From Clostridiales bacterium (GTDB lineage Bacteria > Bacillota > Dehalobacteriia > UBA4068), in NCBI GenBank assembly GCA_009783495.1, contig WRDJ01000007.1, positions 1 through 9,816 of the forward strand: a stretch of 9,816 nt of DNA. Direction: 5' to 3'. Made by a program: the position numbers and the translations under genes. This document shows positions 1-5,965 of this stretch, piece by piece. Numbering within the stretch: the stretch's first letter is position 1; the number at the start of each line of letters is the position of its first letter. A model generated the notes under the pieces. It did not search any database, had not been told where the DNA came from, and saw only the letters and a list, made by a program, of their open reading frames with translations.

Positions 1-1
1 C

Positions 2-775
2 ATCATCATGGGGGTTTTCCCCGCAGACGGCGGCGAGATTTGGCTGGACGGCCGCCCCATTGACCGCGGCGCGGTGAAAATCGGCTACCTGCCCGAAGAA
101 AGAGGCCTCTATCAAAAGAAGCCCATTCTCGACCAACTGATCTATTTCGCCTGCCTCAAGGGCATGAAAAGCAAGGAGGCCGGGGCTTCCGCCAAATTCT
201 GGCTGGAAAGGCTGGAAATGGGCGCCTATGCCGGAAAAAAACTCGATACCCTGAGCAAGGGCAACCAACAGAAGATCCAGTTCGCGGCGACCTTGATCAC
301 CGATCCCGACATCGTCATCCTCGACGAGCCCTTTTCCGGGCTGGACCCGGTGAACGCCGGGATTCTGAAAGACATCGTGCGCGAACTGGCCAAGGCGGGC
401 AAGATTGTGCTCTTTTCCAGTCACCAGATGGGCTATATAGAGGAATTTTGCGAAAACATCGCCATCATGACCAGCGGCAGCATCGCCGTTTCCGGCAGCT
501 TAAAAGAGATCAAGCGCGGCTATGACCGCAGCAAAATGGTGGTGACGAGCCGTGAGCCGCAGAAAATCAAAGCCTATATCAACGACAATCTGCGCGACGT
601 GGCGAAAAACTGCCAGGTGAAAGGTGAAGAGTTGCTTGTCACTTTGCATGAGGCGGGGATGAAAAACCGTCTGCTGCAAAGCCTTTCCCAGGGGAATTTC
701 GATATTGACGAATTCCGGGTCTATGAACCGACGCTCAACGACATTTTTGTGCAATATACGGAGGGCGGCATATGA
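2..775 (+). CDS. ABC transporter ATP-binding protein (NatA/YhaQ type), 5' partial
   Basis: ATPase subunit that powers an ABC-2 type exporter. The gene runs in from outside the window: the frame is open to the left edge, so the ATG at base 8 is internal and the Walker A loop lies upstream. Counting from that Met, the visible parts are the Q-loop stretch GYLPEERGLY (27-36), typical of NatA/YhaQ proteins; the ABC signature as the variant LSKGN (82-86); Walker B DIVILDE (101-107); the D-loop SGLD (110-113); and the switch His in SSH (139). A C-terminal domain of about 90 residues follows, as in sodium- or drug-export ATPases. The stop overlaps the start of the permease gene (ATGA at 772-775), so the two are translationally coupled. 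The family is clear; the exported substrate cannot be read from the sequence. Confidence 0.93.
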   Translation: MIMGVFPADGGEIWLDGRPIDRGAVKIGYLPEERGLYQKKPILDQLIYFACLKGMKSKEAGASAKFWLERLEMGAYAGKKLDTLSKGNQQKIQFAATLITDPDIVILDEPFSGLDPVNAGILKDIVRELAKAGKIVLFSSHQMGYIEEFCENIAIMTSGSIAVSGSLKEIKRGYDRSKMVVTSREPQKIKAYINDNLRDVAKNCQVKGEELLVTLHEAGMKNRLLQSLSQGNFDIDEFRVYEPTLNDIFVQYTEGGI

Positions 776-2028
776 AACAATTTTCTGCGATTCTGGGTTT
801 CGAACTGAAAAATTACCTGAAAAACAAGGCTTTTCAGATCATTACCATCCTTCTGGTGGCGCTCATCGGCATTGTGCTTTCTTTCCCCCGGCTTTCCGAA
901 GCCTTCGGTTCAGGAGAAGGCGGGGAGATTATCACTAATCCGAACGATAAGCCCCTCATCGCGCTGAAAGACGACACCGAGGCGGAGAAAAACGCCACCT
1001 TAGCCTTTTTCAGAAACGCCATGGCAGATAAACGCTTCGATCTGACCGACAAATCTAAGGATCAGCTGATCGCGGACGTGGACGCCGGGGTGTATGAGTG
1101 CGCCATCATCATCACCAAGCCCACCGAATACGATTATATCGTAAAGGACGTCGGCATGTATGACGACACCAGCTTCAGCGTAAGCGGGGTGCTTTTGCTC
1201 AAATATCAGCAGGACGCCATGCTGACGCACGGCATTTCCGCCGAAGAAGCCGGGGAGATATTGAACGCAAAAATAGTTCCCACCATCATCCAAACGGGCA
1301 AAAACCAGTTCGCGAACTTCTTCTACACTTATATCATGATCATCCTCTTATATATGTCAATCCTGATCTACGGGCAGATGGTGGCTTCCAGCGTAGCCTC
1401 GGAAAAAAGCTCGCGCGCCATGGAACTGCTCATCACCTCGGCCAAACCGGTCAACCTGATGTTCGGCAAAGTCTTGGGCGCGGGGATGGCGGGGCTTTTA
1501 CAGCTGGCGCTGATCCTGGGCTCGGCTTTCGTTTTCTTCCACTTAAACGGCGCCTATTGGGAGGGGAACGAGATCATCCGCTCCATCTTCGGCATGCCGC
1601 TCTCCGTTTTCCTCTATATCCTGCTCTTCTTCGTGCTGGGCTATTTCATTTATTCCTTCCTCTATGGGGCGGTCGGTTCTTTGGTCAACCGCGCCGAGGA
1701 AGTGAACACCATGGTCATGCCGGTGACCTTCTTCTGCGTCATAGCGTTTATGATCGTCATGTTCTCCATGGCCTCCGGCAAGCTGGATTCCGCCCTCATG
1801 GTCATTTGCTCCTATGTGCCCTTCACCTCGCCCATGGCCATGTTCGTGAGGATCACCATGAGCACGGTGCCGGCCTGGGAGATCATCCTTTCCGTGGCTA
1901 TTTTGCTCGCCTCCACCGTCGGCATCGCCTATATCGCGGCCGGCATATATAAAATGGGCGTGCTGCTATACGGCAAGCCGCCCAAGCTGGGAGAAATGAT
2001 AAAAATGCTGCGCCGTTCCTCATATTGA
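772..2028 (+). CDS. ABC-2 type transporter permease (NatB/YhaP-like)
   Basis: Membrane subunit paired with the preceding ATPase, 418 residues. The layout is that of ABC-2 permeases: one N-terminal membrane segment (about 21-39), a large soluble domain outside the membrane (about 45-180), then a cluster of hydrophobic segments (about 183-205, 236-256, 277-300, 314-334, 342-355 and 369-394). The stretch after the second segment (VASEKSSRAMELLITSAKP, 208-226) is the conserved cytoplasmic coupling region of this family, and SYVPFTSPMAMFVRI (347-361) is another family hallmark. The start ATG overlaps the ATPase stop by four bases. NatAB exports sodium ions and other relatives export drugs or peptides; the substrate here is unknown. 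No terminator is evident after the stop, so some read-through into purC is possible. Confidence 0.92.
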   Translation: MKQFSAILGFELKNYLKNKAFQIITILLVALIGIVLSFPRLSEAFGSGEGGEIITNPNDKPLIALKDDTEAEKNATLAFFRNAMADKRFDLTDKSKDQLIADVDAGVYECAIIITKPTEYDYIVKDVGMYDDTSFSVSGVLLLKYQQDAMLTHGISAEEAGEILNAKIVPTIIQTGKNQFANFFYTYIMIILLYMSILIYGQMVASSVASEKSSRAMELLITSAKPVNLMFGKVLGAGMAGLLQLALILGSAFVFFHLNGAYWEGNEIIRSIFGMPLSVFLYILLFFVLGYFIYSFLYGAVGSLVNRAEEVNTMVMPVTFFCVIAFMIVMFSMASGKLDSALMVICSYVPFTSPMAMFVRITMSTVPAWEIILSVAILLASTVGIAYIAAGIYKMGVLLYGKPPKLGEMIKMLRRSSY

Positions 2029-2035
2029 ACCCGCC

Positions 2036-2064
2036 TTGACAGGAAGGAAAAGCTGTCATATAAT
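2036..2064 (+). promoter_or_regulatory. Consensus sigma-A promoter for purC
   Basis: TTGACA at 2036-2041 and TATAAT at 2059-2064 are separated by exactly 17 bases. Both hexamers match the vegetative consensus perfectly. Transcription should begin near 2071, leaving a leader of about 30 bases. That is too short to hold a purine riboswitch. The -35 element begins 8 bases after the permease stop codon. Confidence 0.88.
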
Positions 2065-2101
2065 TTATGAATAAGCTAATTATTTGGGGAGGGTATTTAA
2101 C

Positions 2102-2779
2102 ATGGAACTCGTTTACGAAGGAAAAACCAAAGACGTCTGCCGGCTCGAAGACGGCAATTACTTATTGAAATTCAAGGATGACGCCACGGGCGAAGACGGC
2201 AAATTCGACCCCGGCTCAAACACGGTCGCCCTTTCCATCGAAGGCCTGGGCAAGGGCGGGCTGGCCATGTCGCAATATTTTTTCCAAAAGCTGGAGGCCT
2301 GCGGCGTCCCCACCCACTTCGTCGCCGCCGACCTTGATAAAGCCACCATGACGGTCAAACCGGCCACCCTTTTCGGCAAGGGGATTGAGGTCATCTGCCG
2401 TTTCCGCGCCGTGGGCAGCTTCCTCAAGAGATACGGCGATTATGCGCATGAAGGCCAATACCTCGACGCTTTCGTGGAAACGACCCTCAAGGACGACGGC
2501 CGCGGCGACCCGCCCATCACCAAGGACGCCCTTGATATGCTGGGCATCCTCTCTTGCGAGGAATATGAAACTCTAAAAGACCTGACGCAAAAAATCAGCT
2601 CGCTCATCAAAGACTTCCTGTTCGCCAAAGGCGCCGAGCTTTATGATATCAAGCTGGAGTTCGGCCGTGTGGATGGCGAAGTCGTCCTGATTGACGAAAT
2701 CTCCGGCGGCAATATGCGCGTTTATAAAGACGGGTTGTGCCTCGGGCCGCTTGACCTGGTCAAGCTGGTTTTGTCCTAA
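2102..2779 (+). CDS. purC: Phosphoribosylaminoimidazole-succinocarboxamide synthase (SAICAR synthetase)
   Basis: Catalyses an ATP-dependent step of de novo purine synthesis, joining CAIR and aspartate to give SAICAR, in the cytoplasm. The 225-residue protein has the usual length. It begins with the ATP-binding motif YEGKTKDV (4-11), followed by LLKFKDDATGEDGKFDPGSN (22-41), the substrate-binding segment CRFRAVGSFLKRYG, DPPITKDALDMLGI and YDIKLEFGRVDGEVVLIDEI. The second family signature usually reads DEISPD; here it reads DEISGGNMR, a variant I recall from other clostridial PurC proteins. The ATG at 2102 was chosen because GGGGAGGG at 2086-2093 lies 8 bases upstream; the frame could be extended to a TTG at 2084, but that would overlap this ribosome-binding site. 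It stands alone, without other pur genes, between its own promoter and terminator. Confidence 0.95.
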   Translation: MELVYEGKTKDVCRLEDGNYLLKFKDDATGEDGKFDPGSNTVALSIEGLGKGGLAMSQYFFQKLEACGVPTHFVAADLDKATMTVKPATLFGKGIEVICRFRAVGSFLKRYGDYAHEGQYLDAFVETTLKDDGRGDPPITKDALDMLGILSCEEYETLKDLTQKISSLIKDFLFAKGAELYDIKLEFGRVDGEVVLIDEISGGNMRVYKDGLCLGPLDLVKLVLS

Positions 2780-2814
2780 GCCGGGCAAACGCAAAATTTT
2801 TGTTCATGCCCCCG

Positions 2815-2843
2815 AAGCCCCGCTTTTACCGGCGGGGTTTTTT
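2815..2843 (+). terminator. Intrinsic terminator downstream of purC
   Basis: CCCCGC (2818-2823) pairs with GCGGGG (2832-2837) around an 8-base loop and is followed by six T (2838-2843); A/G bases at 2815-2817 can extend the stem. It ends the purC transcript. It is one-directional: read on the minus strand no T-run follows, so it would not stop the converging sleC-like transcript. Confidence 0.85.
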
Positions 2844-2860
2844 ATCGCCGAACCACCCCG

Positions 2861-4027
2861 TCAAAAAATATATCTTCCGCGCAGCAACCACAGAACGCTT
2901 TTATAAACATACGAGATATGGTGCCGGGTGGCGGGGTCGGGCTGCCCGCTCGCCGGCAGCCCGAAAAGCTCCTGGAAGGCCCGAACCGCCTTTTCCGTTT
3001 CGGCACGGTTTCGACCGTCTGCGGGCGCAATGCGGGGAATGCCCGGATAACTCGCGGCGATGATATTGAGCATAGCCTGCAGCCTGCGCGCCCCGCCGGG
3101 CTCCCGGCAGAACGTGCCGCAGCTTGCCAGATCAAGCTCCCTGCCGTAATAGCGCCGCAAAATCTGCAGGGCGGAAAGCCCCCTTTCCGCCAAATCCTTG
3201 GCGCCCCACTTGCTCAAACGGCCGGGCGCGCCGAACCTCGCGCCGTCGTCGCAGCGGGCGCAAAAAGGCCCTTCCTGCCCCGGAACCTTGATATATTGAA
3301 ATAAGGCCTGGTCCACGGCTTGCGAGACGGAAAGGAAAACCGGCCCGCCGCGAACATAAAGCTGGTCGTAAAAGGGGCCGGCGCTGATGTCGAAGGGATA
3401 ACCCGCGCTTGCATACCATTTATGATAAAGACGGTGGAGCGTGAAAGACAAAACGGCGTGGATGTGGGCCTTGACCGCTTCCGGCGGCCATGTGGCATAT
3501 ACCCCGGCGGAAACGGCGTTTTTGATATACTCGGCGAAGGCCATACGGTAATTACCCGCCGCGCTTTCGTCGGGCAGGCCGTCATGCACCAGCAGATATT
3601 CCGGCAGCTCAAGCGGGCCCCTCTCTTCTTCATCCGGGTCGGGGCTGTCTTTCGCCGGGGCATAGTCCCCCCACAAAGAGTGTTCGGGAATATCAACGGC
3701 GTCAACCCCGGTCTGCGCGCCGCCGCGCAAAAAGACCTTCTGCACGGCGGTTTCGCCGTCGAGAATCCACACCCCGTTGACCTGCGCGGAACGCAGCCCC
3801 TCCTTTTTCACCTTTATTACATATCTCGAATATGGGCGCACCTTACGCTGCTCTTCCAGCGAAAATTTTTTATCCGGGCATTTCAGGGCGATTTTTTCGC
3901 ATGCGCCGTTCTCGTCGCTGCGCAGGGTCGTGTTGAGGCCGTGGCCGGAAACAGCGACCAATGCGCCCTGCACCGGCTGCCCGATATTCCCGGCATAGAC
4001 ATTAACTTGCAGAAACCCCTCTCCCAT
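2861..4027 (-). CDS. sleC: SleC-family spore cortex-lytic protein
   Basis: Predicted peptidoglycan-degrading protein of spore germination. In clostridia SleC is stored as an inactive pro-form and, after cleavage by Csp proteases, breaks down the cortex. The 388-residue protein matches remembered SleC along its length: an N-terminal beta-rich pro-domain (MGEGFLQVNVYAGNIGQPVQ, about 1-100), an acidic linker (120-140), the core LLVHDGLPDESAAGNY (145-160) with YIKNAVSAGVYATWP, the SpoIID-like stretch GRLSKWGAKDLAERG and ILRRYYG (269-295), and one peptidoglycan-binding domain (about 314-375). There is no signal peptide, as in SleC. The ATG at 4027 was chosen because AGGGGG (4034-4039) sits 6 bases upstream and the N-terminus then matches SleC; a TTG at 4048 also opens the frame. 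It is divergent from another peptidoglycan-binding gene. SleC paralogues of unknown activity exist, so the family is firmer than the exact role. Confidence 0.82.
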   Translation of the reverse strand: MGEGFLQVNVYAGNIGQPVQGALVAVSGHGLNTTLRSDENGACEKIALKCPDKKFSLEEQRKVRPYSRYVIKVKKEGLRSAQVNGVWILDGETAVQKVFLRGGAQTGVDAVDIPEHSLWGDYAPAKDSPDPDEEERGPLELPEYLLVHDGLPDESAAGNYRMAFAEYIKNAVSAGVYATWPPEAVKAHIHAVLSFTLHRLYHKWYASAGYPFDISAGPFYDQLYVRGGPVFLSVSQAVDQALFQYIKVPGQEGPFCARCDDGARFGAPGRLSKWGAKDLAERGLSALQILRRYYGRELDLASCGTFCREPGGARRLQAMLNIIAASYPGIPRIAPADGRNRAETEKAVRAFQELFGLPASGQPDPATRHHISYVYKSVLWLLRGRYIF

Positions 4028-4178
4028 CTCGCGCCCCCTTCGTCGCAAAATCGGCGGCGCATCCCGGCGTCGCGCCTATACGTTTTTCTCATAGCAGTAT
4101 ATGCGGCGAAGTGGCAAAATGCCCGCCCCCCGCATAATATATGACAAACCGTAAATCATTCGGGGGCCGGACAAGACA
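4028..4178. promoter_or_regulatory. Divergent promoter region between sleC-like and PG-binding genes
   Basis: These 151 bases must carry the start signals for both flanking genes. No vegetative TTGACA/TATAAT pair is evident. Sporulation-type -10 look-alikes are present: CATAATA on the plus strand at 4133-4139, and on the minus strand CATATAC (4099-4105) with a GCATT about 14 bases further upstream (4120-4124). These resemble the CATA-type -10 of sigma E/F/G promoters, but the -35 matches are weak, so sporulation control is an inference supported mainly by what the genes encode. Confidence 0.4.
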
Positions 4179-5024
4179 ATGGAAATAATGGAAAACCCGG
4201 AAAATATCATATTACGCAAGGGCGACACGGGCGCCGGGGTCAGCGAGCTCAAACGCATGCTGAAAGCCCTGCAATATCGCGCGGGGGAAGAAACGGATAT
4301 TTTTGACGGCGTAACCATGCACGCGGTCGTCGCCTTTCAAAACGACCACGGCCTGCCCGTGAGCGGCGCAGCGAACGGCGAAACTTGGCTGGCGCTGCAA
4401 GCCGCCCTGCATAACAAAAAAAGCGCGCGCCCCGCCCCGCCAGAAAGAGCCCTGCAGGGCAAGGAAACGCGGCCTTCGCAAGAAACACCCGCTGATCCGG
4501 GTTCTGATAACAGCGTCTTAGAGGACGGATCCGCGGGGGGAAGCCCCGCCCTCCCTCCGCATATGCTCAAGGAGGGCGACAGCGGCGACCCCGTCGCCTT
4601 GCTGCAGGAAAAACTGAAGCGGCTGGGCTTTTTTCCCGGCAGTGTGACCGGGGTGTTCGGCCACGAGACCAAAGGGGCGCTGAAGGCCTTTCAAAGCAAA
4701 AACGCCCTGGCCGGCGACGGTCTGGCCGGGCCGGAGACTTTGACGGCGCTCCTTGATCTCACCGCCGCCCCGCAAGGCGCGCAAACGCTGCCCGGCGGGC
4801 TCAAGCCGGTGCTGCGGAAAGGCGACAGCGGAGAATTCGTCATGCTGCTGCAAAAGGAACTGAGCGCCGCGCTGCATTACGACGGACCGTTGAACGGCGT
4901 TTTCGACAAAAAGACCCTTGTGGCCGTGAAAACCTTTCAGGACGCCAACCGCCTCGCCCCGGACGGCGTGGTGGGCCGCGCCACCTGGTTCTCGCTGATC
5001 AGCATTTATCCACCGGAGGATTGA
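4179..5024 (+). CDS. Protein with three peptidoglycan-binding (PG_binding_1) domains
   Basis: 281 residues with no catalytic domain that I can recognise. Three repeats of the PG_binding_1 fold are visible at about 12-75, 129-192 and 211-275. Each begins with L(R/K)(K/E)GD(S/T)G, followed by a helix ending LLQ/MLK, then GVF or DIF, then AFQ/TFQ, and closes with a G...TW/TL motif. A 50-residue linker rich in Pro, Ala and Gly separates repeats 1 and 2. No signal peptide or membrane segment is seen, so it may act inside the sporulating cell or be released on lysis. It starts at the first of two close ATGs (4179; the other is at 4188), with a weak G-rich ribosome-binding site at 4162-4166. It is transcribed away from the sleC-like gene, suggesting a shared job in spore cortex assembly or breakdown; that role is inferred. 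Its last 19 bases overlap the converging gene. Confidence 0.85.
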   Translation: MEIMENPENIILRKGDTGAGVSELKRMLKALQYRAGEETDIFDGVTMHAVVAFQNDHGLPVSGAANGETWLALQAALHNKKSARPAPPERALQGKETRPSQETPADPGSDNSVLEDGSAGGSPALPPHMLKEGDSGDPVALLQEKLKRLGFFPGSVTGVFGHETKGALKAFQSKNALAGDGLAGPETLTALLDLTAAPQGAQTLPGGLKPVLRKGDSGEFVMLLQKELSAALHYDGPLNGVFDKKTLVAVKTFQDANRLAPDGVVGRATWFSLISIYPPED

Positions 5025-5266
5025 ACGGATTCTGCCTTTTTCACGCGTTTCGCACGCCGCTTCTTGAGCAATCCCTGCGCCTCCCGCCGCTCCAGCCACA
5101 TCCTATCCGCAAGATGGCGCGTCAGCTCCTCCGCCAGAAAAAAGCCGCTGTGCTCCATCCCGGCTTTTTTTAAGAGGTCGGCGTTCTTGTTCCACAAAAC
5201 ATGGAAGTCACGGCTAATCTCGTTTACGGCTCGCAAAACCGCTTCGCTATAAAACTCTTCTTTCAA
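5006..5266 (-). CDS. Small charged helical protein, function unknown
   Basis: I do not recognise this 86-residue protein. It looks mostly alpha-helical and is charged: an N-terminal half with ISRDFHVLWNKNADLLKKAG, a middle ending in FFLAEELTRHLADRMWLERR, and a very basic tail (LLKKRRAKRVKKAE). There is no signal peptide or membrane segment, and the tail could bind nucleic acid or a membrane surface. The TTG at 5266 is preferred because GGAGGG (5273-5278) lies just upstream; a GTG at 5296 also opens the frame but has no such site. It converges on the PG-binding gene, overlapping its 3' end by 19 bases. It may be real because the frame is open, the composition is protein-like and the ribosome-binding site is good, but no homologue comes to mind. 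Confidence 0.55.
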   Translation of the reverse strand: MKEEFYSEAVLRAVNEISRDFHVLWNKNADLLKKAGMEHSGFFLAEELTRHLADRMWLERREAQGLLKKRRAKRVKKAESVQSSGG

Positions 5267-5305
5267 AACCTTTCCCTCCCCGCTTGATCCGGCCACCGCT
5301 GGAAC

Positions 5306-5336
5306 CCGCCGGAGGGGCGTTTGCCCTCCCCGGCGG
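5306..5336. other. G+C-rich hairpin upstream of the small unknown gene
   Basis: CCGCCGG (5306-5312) pairs with CCGGCGG (5330-5336). Inside it AGGG (5313-5316) can pair with CCCT (5324-5327), leaving two bulged C and a 7-base loop. On the minus strand it lies about 40 bases before the TTG start at 5266, so it could sit in that gene's leader. No T-run follows on either strand, so it is not a standard terminator. Confidence 0.55.
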
Positions 5337-5417
5337 CCAAACGGCGGCCCCGTCGCAAAAGAAAGCGCGCAAAGGCTGTCGCCAAATAGCGATGACCCTC
5401 ACGCGCGTTTTTCCCTC

Positions 5418-5446
5418 TTGTGAAAAGGAAAAGAGTGTGTTATACT
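5418..5446 (+). promoter_or_regulatory. Candidate sigma-A promoter (plus strand) before structured RNA block
   Basis: TTGTGA (5418-5423, 4 of 6 consensus) and TATACT (5441-5446, 5 of 6) are separated by 17 bases. Predicted start near 5453, two bases before the closing stem of the RNA-like block. Confidence 0.45.
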
Positions 5447-5452
5447 CAGTAA

Positions 5453-5569
5453 TACCGCGTTGGCCGATACGAGTAATCGTGCCGGTTCGTAAGGGTGGTT
5501 GGGTCACCTTTGCGACCCCTGGGGTGTTGCTGCACTCCGGGGGCCCGCGGCTCTTTTGTTTCTGGAGCC
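5453..5569. ncRNA. Candidate structured non-coding RNA, strand unresolved, family not recognised
   Basis: The block folds compactly. A closing stem pairs CCGCG (5455-5459) with CGCGG (5546-5550). Inside, UUGGC (5460-5464) pairs with GCCGG (5481-5485); beyond a 4-base bulge, ACGA (5469-5472) and UCGU (5477-5480) close a GUAA (GNRA) tetraloop. A second hairpin is either GGUG/CACC (5494-5497 with 5505-5508) or GGGUC/GACCC (5501-5505 with 5514-5518). An 11-bp stem pairs 5516-5526 with 5533-5543. Several pairs are G-U only when read on the plus strand, and the GNRA loop exists only there, which favours plus; a U-rich CUCUUUUGUUU follows at 5551. The minus strand has the stronger promoter, a hairpin at its predicted 5' end and a U-rich CUCUUUUCCUUUU at its 3' end. 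It does not match 5S, tmRNA, SRP RNA, RNase P RNA or a riboswitch I know; 6S-like RNA is not excluded, but the block is short for it. Confidence 0.45.
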
Positions 5570-5575
5570 AAAATA

Positions 5576-5604
5576 ATTTTAGCAAAAATCGGAAACGAAG
5601 TCAA
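5576..5604 (-). promoter_or_regulatory. Candidate sigma-A promoter (minus strand) reading into structured RNA block
   Basis: Read on the minus strand, TTGACT (5604-5599, 5 of 6) and TAAAAT (5581-5576, 5 of 6) are separated by 17 bases. Predicted start near 5569, at a GGCTCC that forms one arm of a 5-bp hairpin. It is the better match of the two opposing promoters. Confidence 0.5.
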
Positions 5605-5652
5605 GCTGTTTTTTGAGCGGGGCGCCGTTTATCTCGCCGTTGTCGTGAGGAG

Positions 5653-5699
5653 CGAAAACCACCCCAAAAACCTAAAGGTTTTTGGGAACCCCGGTTAGC
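5653..5699. repeat. Palindromic repeat, copy A
   Basis: A perfect 10-bp hairpin, CCCAAAAACC (5663-5672) with GGTTTTTGGG (5677-5686) and loop TAAA, is framed by CGAA..CCACCCC on the left and ACCCC..AGC on the right. The frame is shared with copy B 73 bases downstream. No T-run follows, so it is not a terminator. It resembles REP-type interspersed palindromes, but no transposase is present in the window. Confidence 0.75.
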
Positions 5700-5725
5700 A
5701 GCGAGCAGCCCACGAAGCGTCAAGG

Positions 5726-5776
5726 CGAATCCCACCCCAAAAGACTGAAAAACGTCTTTTGGGGACCCCTTTCAGC
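5726..5776. repeat. Palindromic repeat, copy B
   Basis: A perfect 11-bp hairpin, CCCCAAAAGAC (5735-5745) with GTCTTTTGGGG (5754-5764) around an 8-base loop. Outer sequence matches copy A at CGAA, CCACCCCAAAA, TTTTGGG, ACCCC and AGC. The inner arms differ from copy A on both sides, yet pairing is kept, as expected if the hairpin is maintained by selection or by how the element spreads. Confidence 0.75.
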
Positions 5777-5874
5777 CGGGCGTATAAATCCAGAATACAG
5801 AAGGGAAAAGTCAGAGTGTGACGCAAACGGCGAATTGCCGTTTGCCCCGATGGAATGATGCGTGAGCGGCTGAA
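5771..5874. repeat. Nested inverted repeat
   Basis: TTCAGCCG (5771-5778) and CGGCTGAA (5867-5874) are perfect 8-bp inverted repeats about 90 bases apart. Between them lies a hairpin, CAAACGGC (5824-5831) with GCCGTTTG (5837-5844) and loop GAATT. A further small hairpin ATCGC/GCGAT (5874-5878 and 5882-5886) touches the right end. The left end overlaps palindromic repeat copy B. It could be a small non-autonomous mobile element or the structured 3' end of the fdhA transcript. Confidence 0.5.
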
Positions 5875-5901
5875 TCGCAAAGCGATAGAGGATTGCTGTC
5901 T

Positions 5902-5938
5902 TTTCTGGCTTCTGATTTCTGGCTTCTGACCTCTGTCC
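5902..5938. repeat. Tandem 14-bp repeat (two perfect units plus degenerate remainder)
   Basis: TTTCTGGCTTCTGA occurs twice head to tail (5902-5915 and 5916-5929), followed by the related CCTCTGTCC. Each unit is itself two 7-base halves of the type YTTCTGR, so the tract has a 7-base beat. It lies just beyond the 3' end of fdhA. Confidence 0.8.
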
Positions 5939-5965
5939 ATGCGACACCGGGAGGCGACGCTGATT

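Larger units (their letters stand above)
5267..5965. other. Gene-free structured intergenic region
   Basis: About 700 bases between the small unknown gene and the end of fdhA. Open frames here (such as a plus-strand one at 5284-5616 and a minus-strand one at 5247-5585) have odd compositions and run across clear hairpins, so I do not call them genes. The region holds a strong hairpin, a candidate RNA locus, two palindromic repeats, a nested inverted repeat and a short tandem repeat, each listed separately. No transposase fragment or tRNA is visible. Confidence 0.7.

Noticed and set aside
3320..4144. Plus-strand open frame of 274 codons
   Set aside because: It is antisense to the SleC-family gene, whose minus-strand protein has clear family motifs; the plus frame has none.
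5491..5520. AAGGGTGGTT followed by a GACCCCT stretch, resembling a T-box antiterminator
   Set aside because: The invariant T-box core AGGGTGGNACCGCG is not completed, no specifier hairpin is seen and no aminoacyl-tRNA or amino-acid gene lies downstream.
5284..5616. Plus-strand open frame of 110 codons, and an antisense one at 5247-5585
   Set aside because: Both run through strong hairpins and promoter-like sequences, have unusual composition and lack a convincing ribosome-binding site; they look like chance translations of a structured region.
5653..5776. CRISPR array reading of the two palindromic repeats
   Set aside because: Only two copies with diverged inner sequence, no constant repeat length, and no cas genes in the window.
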